From NCBI RefSeq assembly GCF_000205025.1, contig NZ_GL883685.1, positions 1-49,213 on the forward strand: 49,213 nucleotides of DNA, written 5' to 3'. The stretch is from Parasutterella excrementihominis YIT 11859. Lineage in GTDB: Bacteria; Pseudomonadota; Gammaproteobacteria; Burkholderiales; Burkholderiaceae_F. The number at the start of each line of letters is the position of its first letter. The first letter of the stretch is position 1. A model generated the notes under the pieces. It was not told the DNA's origin, did not search any database, and was given only the letters and a program-made list of their open reading frames with translations. Shown here piece by piece: positions 45,669-49,213 of the stretch. The position numbers and the translations under genes are program-made.

Positions 45669-46559
45669 ATGACCTTTTCGTTAATCCTTTTTCTTTTAAC
45701 CGTCTTTACGGGCGTTCTTTGGGTACTGGATGTCTTTATTTGGGCACCAAAACGCCGCGCCGCTGCGCAGGACGAATTGACAGCGTTCGATCGTGATAAT
45801 GCCGATTCTCTCCGTAGAGGGGAGCAGACCGTTGTGGCAACCAGAAATGCAATTGTTCAGGCCTCTACGGATCGTCCTAAGTGGCTGGAGTATACAGCCG
45901 GCTTCTTCCCGGTGATTTTCTTCATTTTTATCCTGCGTTCCTTCCTCTTTGAGCCGTTCCGAATTCCGAGCGGCTCTATGATGCCGACATTGGAAACCGG
46001 TGACATGATTCTTGTCAACAAGTATCAGTATGGTCTGAGACTTCCGGTTATCAACACTAAAATTCTTCCGATTGGAGAACCCGAACGGGGAGATGTCGTT
46101 GTGTTTCGCTATCCGCCCAATGAAAACATCGATTACATCAAACGTGTGATCGGTCTTCCGGGCGATAAGATCGAATACATCAACAAAAAACTTTCCATCA
46201 ATGGGAAACCAGTTCCTATCGGAGAAATCGGTGAGTACTACGATGAAGCTAAGATGCAGTCTTTAGAAGAGTTCCTCGAAAAGCTCGATAAGACCGAGCA
46301 CCATCTGCTCATTAATCCGAGAGCACCTTCGAGTGTTTATCCGCTTTCGACCCACACCGATCCGAAGGCCTGTGATTATGTTCCCGGCGGTTTAGTCTGC
46401 ATGGTGCCTAAAGACAAGTACTTTGTCATGGGCGATAACCGTGACAACTCCGAGGACAGCCGTTACTGGGGCTTTGTACCTGAAAAGAATTTAGTCGGTC
46501 GAGCCTTCATGGTTTGGATGAACGTTTCGAAACCGAGCCGCATCGGTTTCTTCAATTAA
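45669..46559 (+). CDS. lepB: Signal peptidase I
   Basis: Removes signal peptides from Sec- and Tat-exported proteins at the outer face of the inner membrane. The 296 residues have two N-terminal membrane helices (about 3-25 and 75-95), the catalytic serine in FRIPSGSMMPTLETGD, the catalytic lysine in YIKRVIGLPGDKIEYI, and the box E GDNRDNSEDSRYWGFVP. It lies directly downstream of lepA, as usual, and upstream of rnc. Confidence 0.96.
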   Translation: MTFSLILFLLTVFTGVLWVLDVFIWAPKRRAAAQDELTAFDRDNADSLRRGEQTVVATRNAIVQASTDRPKWLEYTAGFFPVIFFIFILRSFLFEPFRIPSGSMMPTLETGDMILVNKYQYGLRLPVINTKILPIGEPERGDVVVFRYPPNENIDYIKRVIGLPGDKIEYINKKLSINGKPVPIGEIGEYYDEAKMQSLEEFLEKLDKTEHHLLINPRAPSSVYPLSTHTDPKACDYVPGGLVCMVPKDKYFVMGDNRDNSEDSRYWGFVPEKNLVGRAFMVWMNVSKPSRIGFFN

Positions 46560-46570
46560 AAGGATCTCCT

Positions 46571-47257
46571 ATGCTTCCTTTAACAGTCTTAGAAGAAAGA
46601 ATCGGTTATACGTTCAAGAACAAAGAGCTTCTGCGCCGCGCTATGACGCACCGATCTTTCAGTGCGGAACACAACGAACGTTTGGAATTTTTAGGCGACT
46701 CGGTCCTCAATTGTGTAATCGGGAACGCTTTGTTTTTAAAAGATAAACATTTTGATGAGGGGTCTTTATCGCGTGTCAGAAGCAACCTAGTACGCCAGTC
46801 TGCTTTGGCAGAAATTGCCGAGCGAATCGGCATCTCTGATTTCCTTAAGGTCGGTGCCGGTGAAAAACACACCGGCGGAAATCATCGTCCGTCAACTATT
46901 GCCGACGCAGTTGAGGCCATTTTTGGGGCGGTTTTCACCGACGGCGGCTTTGAAGAGGCGCAAACTGTGATTATTCGCTTGTATGAGCCGATGCTCAGCC
47001 AGCTGACACCCACTACGCTCGGTAAGGACGCCAAGACGAATCTGCAGGAGGTGCTCCAAAGGATGCACTTCGGATTGCCTCTTTATGACATCGTCGAGAT
47101 CAGAGGTGCGCCTCATGATCAGGAATTTGAAGTTCGGGTCGATATCCCCGACCTCGGAATCTCACTGACGGGCGTGGGCAAATCTCGCCGTCAGGCAGAA
47201 CAGGATGCAGCTCAGAAAGCTCTGGATAGCGAAGCCATTAGAAATTTGAAAGGCTAA
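46571..47257 (+). CDS. rnc: Ribonuclease III
   Basis: Cuts double-stranded RNA in rRNA precursors and some mRNAs. From the ATG at 46571 there are 228 residues (E. coli 226): the signature HNERLEFLGDSVLNCVIGNA, the second acidic site in ADAVEAIFGAVFTDGGFEEA, and a C-terminal double-stranded RNA-binding domain (TNLQEVLQRMHFGLPLYDIV, GKSRRQAEQDAAQKALDSEA). The frame runs back into lepB, but AGGA seven bases before 46571 and the family start fix this choice. era begins four bases after the stop. Confidence 0.96.
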   Translation: MLPLTVLEERIGYTFKNKELLRRAMTHRSFSAEHNERLEFLGDSVLNCVIGNALFLKDKHFDEGSLSRVRSNLVRQSALAEIAERIGISDFLKVGAGEKHTGGNHRPSTIADAVEAIFGAVFTDGGFEEAQTVIIRLYEPMLSQLTPTTLGKDAKTNLQEVLQRMHFGLPLYDIVEIRGAPHDQEFEVRVDIPDLGISLTGVGKSRRQAEQDAAQKALDSEAIRNLKG

Positions 47258-47261
47258 GTTT

Positions 47262-48173
47262 ATGAGTGAAAATAAAGAGACTGAAAAATCTGAAGACTTC
47301 CGCAGCGGTTATGTTGCAGTGATCGGCCGTCCGAACGTCGGCAAGAGCACGCTGATCAACGCGCTGGTCGGGGAAAAGGTCAGTATTACCAGCAAGAAAC
47401 CCCAGACGACTCGTGATCGAATCATGGGCGTTTTGACCACTGATAATGCTCAGTACCTGTTCGTCGATACACCGGGATTTCAGACTAAGCATTCGTCCGA
47501 ACTTCTGGCTCGTATGAATCAGTCCGTCCGCTCGAGTTTGTCCGATGTTGATGCCGTCGTAATGGTGATTGAAGCCACCGGCTGGCGTCCTGAAGATCAG
47601 GTTGTCCTGAACCTTCTGAGCAAAGACGCTAAGAACGTCATTTTGGCGATCAACAAGACAGACGAAGTTAAAGAGAGCGAAGCCATGCTTCCTTTGATCA
47701 AGGAAGCCATGGAGAAGTTTCCATTTGCCGATGTGGTTCCGGTCAGCGCCGAAAAGACCCGTCAGCTGGATGTTCTGCTTGACGTGATTCGTAAGTATCT
47801 GCCCGAAGGCGACAAGCTTTACGAAGATGACATCTACACCGATAAATCTCCGCGCTTCTTAGCGGCTGAGATTATTCGTGAAAAAGCCTTCCGTTTGTTG
47901 GGTGACGAACTGCCGTACGGCGTTGCCGTCATGATCGATAAATGGGAAGAAACCGATGATCAGGCAAGAATCTTCGCAACCCTTTTAGTCAACCGCGAAA
48001 GCCATAAAGGCATTGTGATCGGTGAGAAGGGCGCCAAACTGCGTGAAATCTCACGCCTGGCTCGTGAAGACATCTCCAAGATGCTCGGCAAGAACGTTTA
48101 CCTCGAAGTTTGGGTACGTGTTCGTAAAGGCTGGGGCGATGACGCTCAAGTGCTGAAATCCTTAGGCTATTAA
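47262..48173 (+). CDS. era: GTPase Era
   Basis: Essential GTPase that binds the 3' end of 16S rRNA and checks 30S maturation. The 303 residues include G1 GRPNVGKSTLINALVGEKV near residue 21, PQTTRDRIMG, DTPGFQ, NKTDEVKESE, and the C-terminal KH domain with VNRESHKGIVIGEKGAKLRE. Length equals E. coli Era (301). It ends the lepA-lepB-rnc-era group; recO and pdxJ, often next in relatives, do not follow. Confidence 0.97.
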   Translation: MSENKETEKSEDFRSGYVAVIGRPNVGKSTLINALVGEKVSITSKKPQTTRDRIMGVLTTDNAQYLFVDTPGFQTKHSSELLARMNQSVRSSLSDVDAVVMVIEATGWRPEDQVVLNLLSKDAKNVILAINKTDEVKESEAMLPLIKEAMEKFPFADVVPVSAEKTRQLDVLLDVIRKYLPEGDKLYEDDIYTDKSPRFLAAEIIREKAFRLLGDELPYGVAVMIDKWEETDDQARIFATLLVNRESHKGIVIGEKGAKLREISRLAREDISKMLGKNVYLEVWVRVRKGWGDDAQVLKSLGY

Positions 48174-48179
48174 TAGCCG

Positions 48180-48195
48180 GTCAGTAATTACTGAC
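48180..48195. repeat. Perfect 16-base palindrome after era
   Basis: GTCAGTAATTACTGAC is a perfect palindrome seven bases after the era stop and just before the terminator. It may form a hairpin that protects the message or be a protein site. Confidence 0.4.
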
Positions 48196-48200
48196 GGAAC

Positions 48201-48238
48201 AAAATCTCGGTCGATCGAAAGGTCCTCCGAGATTTTTT
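48201..48238 (+). terminator. Intrinsic terminator after era
   Basis: AAAATCTCGG (48201-48210) pairs with CCGAGATTTT (48227-48236), within a longer T-run. Confidence 0.8.
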
Positions 48239-48410
48239 ATTGGCCGGCCGGATCGCCTCATGAATGAGCAGTTCAAAAGTAATTATCTACGGTTAACTGC
48301 TTCAATTTTCTTATAAATATCCATAAAAAATCGGTATTAATTGGCAAAAGGATTTTTATAAAAAGCCAATAAAATTTAAGTATCGGCTTAGATAAGAAGG
48401 AGAAACTCGT

Positions 48411-49213
48411 ATGGAAAAGTCTCGTATCTCTAGAAGAGGAATGCTCAAAGGTGCGGCTGCTGCCGTATTGGCTTTGGACGGTTCTGTGTCCGCTGTTTCT
48501 TCGGCCGCTGCTGTCGAACAACTTCCTTTAGTTCAAAAGACACCCGTTATCGGCTCTAAGAATGTCACGGGACAAAAGGTTGAAGGCTCTGTAGCGAAGG
48601 TTTATTTTTCTCCCGTTATTGATGCTGCCTCATTGATCAAGCTTTACAACTTGGTCAACGAAGAAATCTACGGAAAAGTAGCGATCAAGCTGCATACCGG
48701 CGAACCACACGGACCGAATATTCTCCCGCGCGACATGGTTCAGGCTCTGCAAAAGACGATTCCTAACAGCACGATTGTTGAAACGAACACGCTTTACGGC
48801 GGCGGAAGAGAAAACACTGCCGACCATAGAAAGACCCTTGAAATTAACGGCTGGTCTTTCTGCCCTGTCGATATCATGGATGAGCACGGTGATGTCAATC
48901 TGCCGGTTCGTGACGGATTCCATCTCAAAGAAGTCGCGATGGGCAAAGGCATCGTCGATTACGACTCTATGTTGGTGTTGACTCACTTTAAAGGTCACGC
49001 CATGGGCGGATTCGGCGGTTCGATGAAAAATATCGCGATCGGCTGCGCTTCCGGTCAAGTCGGCAAACGTCAAGTGCATGGGGCCAGTATGACCGGGGCA
49101 CCTAACTTCGGCGCTATGCCGGTAAAAGACACGTTCATGGAATTGATGGCTGATTCTGCTCAGGCAGTGATCAATCACTTCGGCAAACACATTACCTTCA
49201 TCAATGTTCTGAG
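48411..49213 (+). CDS. Tat-exported DUF362 protein (partial, runs off the window)
   Basis: The frame opens with ATG at 48411 (GAAGGAG about ten bases upstream) and stays open for 267 codons to the window end. A twin-arginine signal (SRRGMLKGAAAAVLALD) covers roughly the first 35 residues. The rest fits the DUF362 family: KLHTGEPHGPNILPRDMVQA, ETNTLYGGGRENTADHRKTL, VDIMDEHGDVNLPVRDGF and LTHFKGHAMGGFGGSMKNIA. Family members often carry a 4Fe-4S domain after this part and their reaction is unknown; here that portion lies beyond the window. Upstream is an AT-rich stretch with the dyad ATTGGC/GCCAAT (48340-48370). Confidence 0.88.
   Translation, partial: MEKSRISRRGMLKGAAAAVLALDGSVSAVSSAAAVEQLPLVQKTPVIGSKNVTGQKVEGSVAKVYFSPVIDAASLIKLYNLVNEEIYGKVAIKLHTGEPHGPNILPRDMVQALQKTIPNSTIVETNTLYGGGRENTADHRKTLEINGWSFCPVDIMDEHGDVNLPVRDGFHLKEVAMGKGIVDYDSMLVLTHFKGHAMGGFGGSMKNIAIGCASGQVGKRQVHGASMTGAPNFGAMPVKDTFMELMADSAQAVINHFGKHITFINVL

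Overview
The window is about 49 kb of ordinary chromosome from a betaproteobacterium. Gene order and protein style (hrpA/argA/yggX, rluB-rimP-nusA-infB-rbfA-truB-typA, rne/rluC, a yceD-rpmF-fabH-fabD-fabG-acpP-fabF cluster, lepA-lepB-rnc-era) point to Burkholderiales. Moderate GC, a TAXI-type TRAP transporter and several Tat-exported enzymes suggest a Sutterellaceae-like gut commensal (Parasutterella/Sutterella relatives). The family-level placement is inference from style, not a database match. I saw no prophage, insertion sequence, CRISPR array, rRNA or tRNA.

Layout. 1-7.6 kb is the accessory-looking part: a flavin-reductase-like protein (-), a TAXI TRAP transporter (binding protein plus fused permease) behind a textbook sigma-54 promoter, a Tat-exported metallo-beta-lactamase-fold protein divergent from a LysR regulator, and a Tat-exported PLP aminotransferase of the HisC type. 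7.7-16 kb: yggX and argA (-) divergent from hrpA, then a D,D-peptidase of the PBP7 type with a very basic N-terminal segment, and dnaQ. 16.2-27 kb: rluB, then the translation/transcription cluster rimP-nusA-infB-rbfA-truB-typA with ychJ-dusA attached; a strong intrinsic terminator sits in the leader just ahead of rimP. 27.2-31.2 kb: an unrecognised exported protein (-), a PiT phosphate transporter whose reading frame is cut by an in-frame TAG, and a 4-OT-type tautomerase. 31.2-38.2 kb: rne (-) divergent from rluC across a 636-base gap, a HAD phosphatase, and a convergent maf/SAM-methyltransferase pair. 38.2-43.6 kb: yceD, rpmF and the fatty acid synthesis cluster, with plsX missing from its usual place. 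43.8-48.2 kb: lepA-lepB-rnc-era. The window ends inside a Tat-exported DUF362 protein.

How the genes work together. Most of the window is core information processing (ribosome maturation, rRNA/tRNA modification, initiation, RNA decay) and envelope lipid supply. The accessory genes share a theme of envelope-located chemistry: solute capture by the TRAP system and three separate twin-arginine-exported proteins. The observations most worth following are the UAG-interrupted phosphate transporter, the sigma-54 control region of the TRAP transporter, the exported aminotransferase, the attenuator-like leader of the rimP-nusA-infB operon and the absence of plsX.
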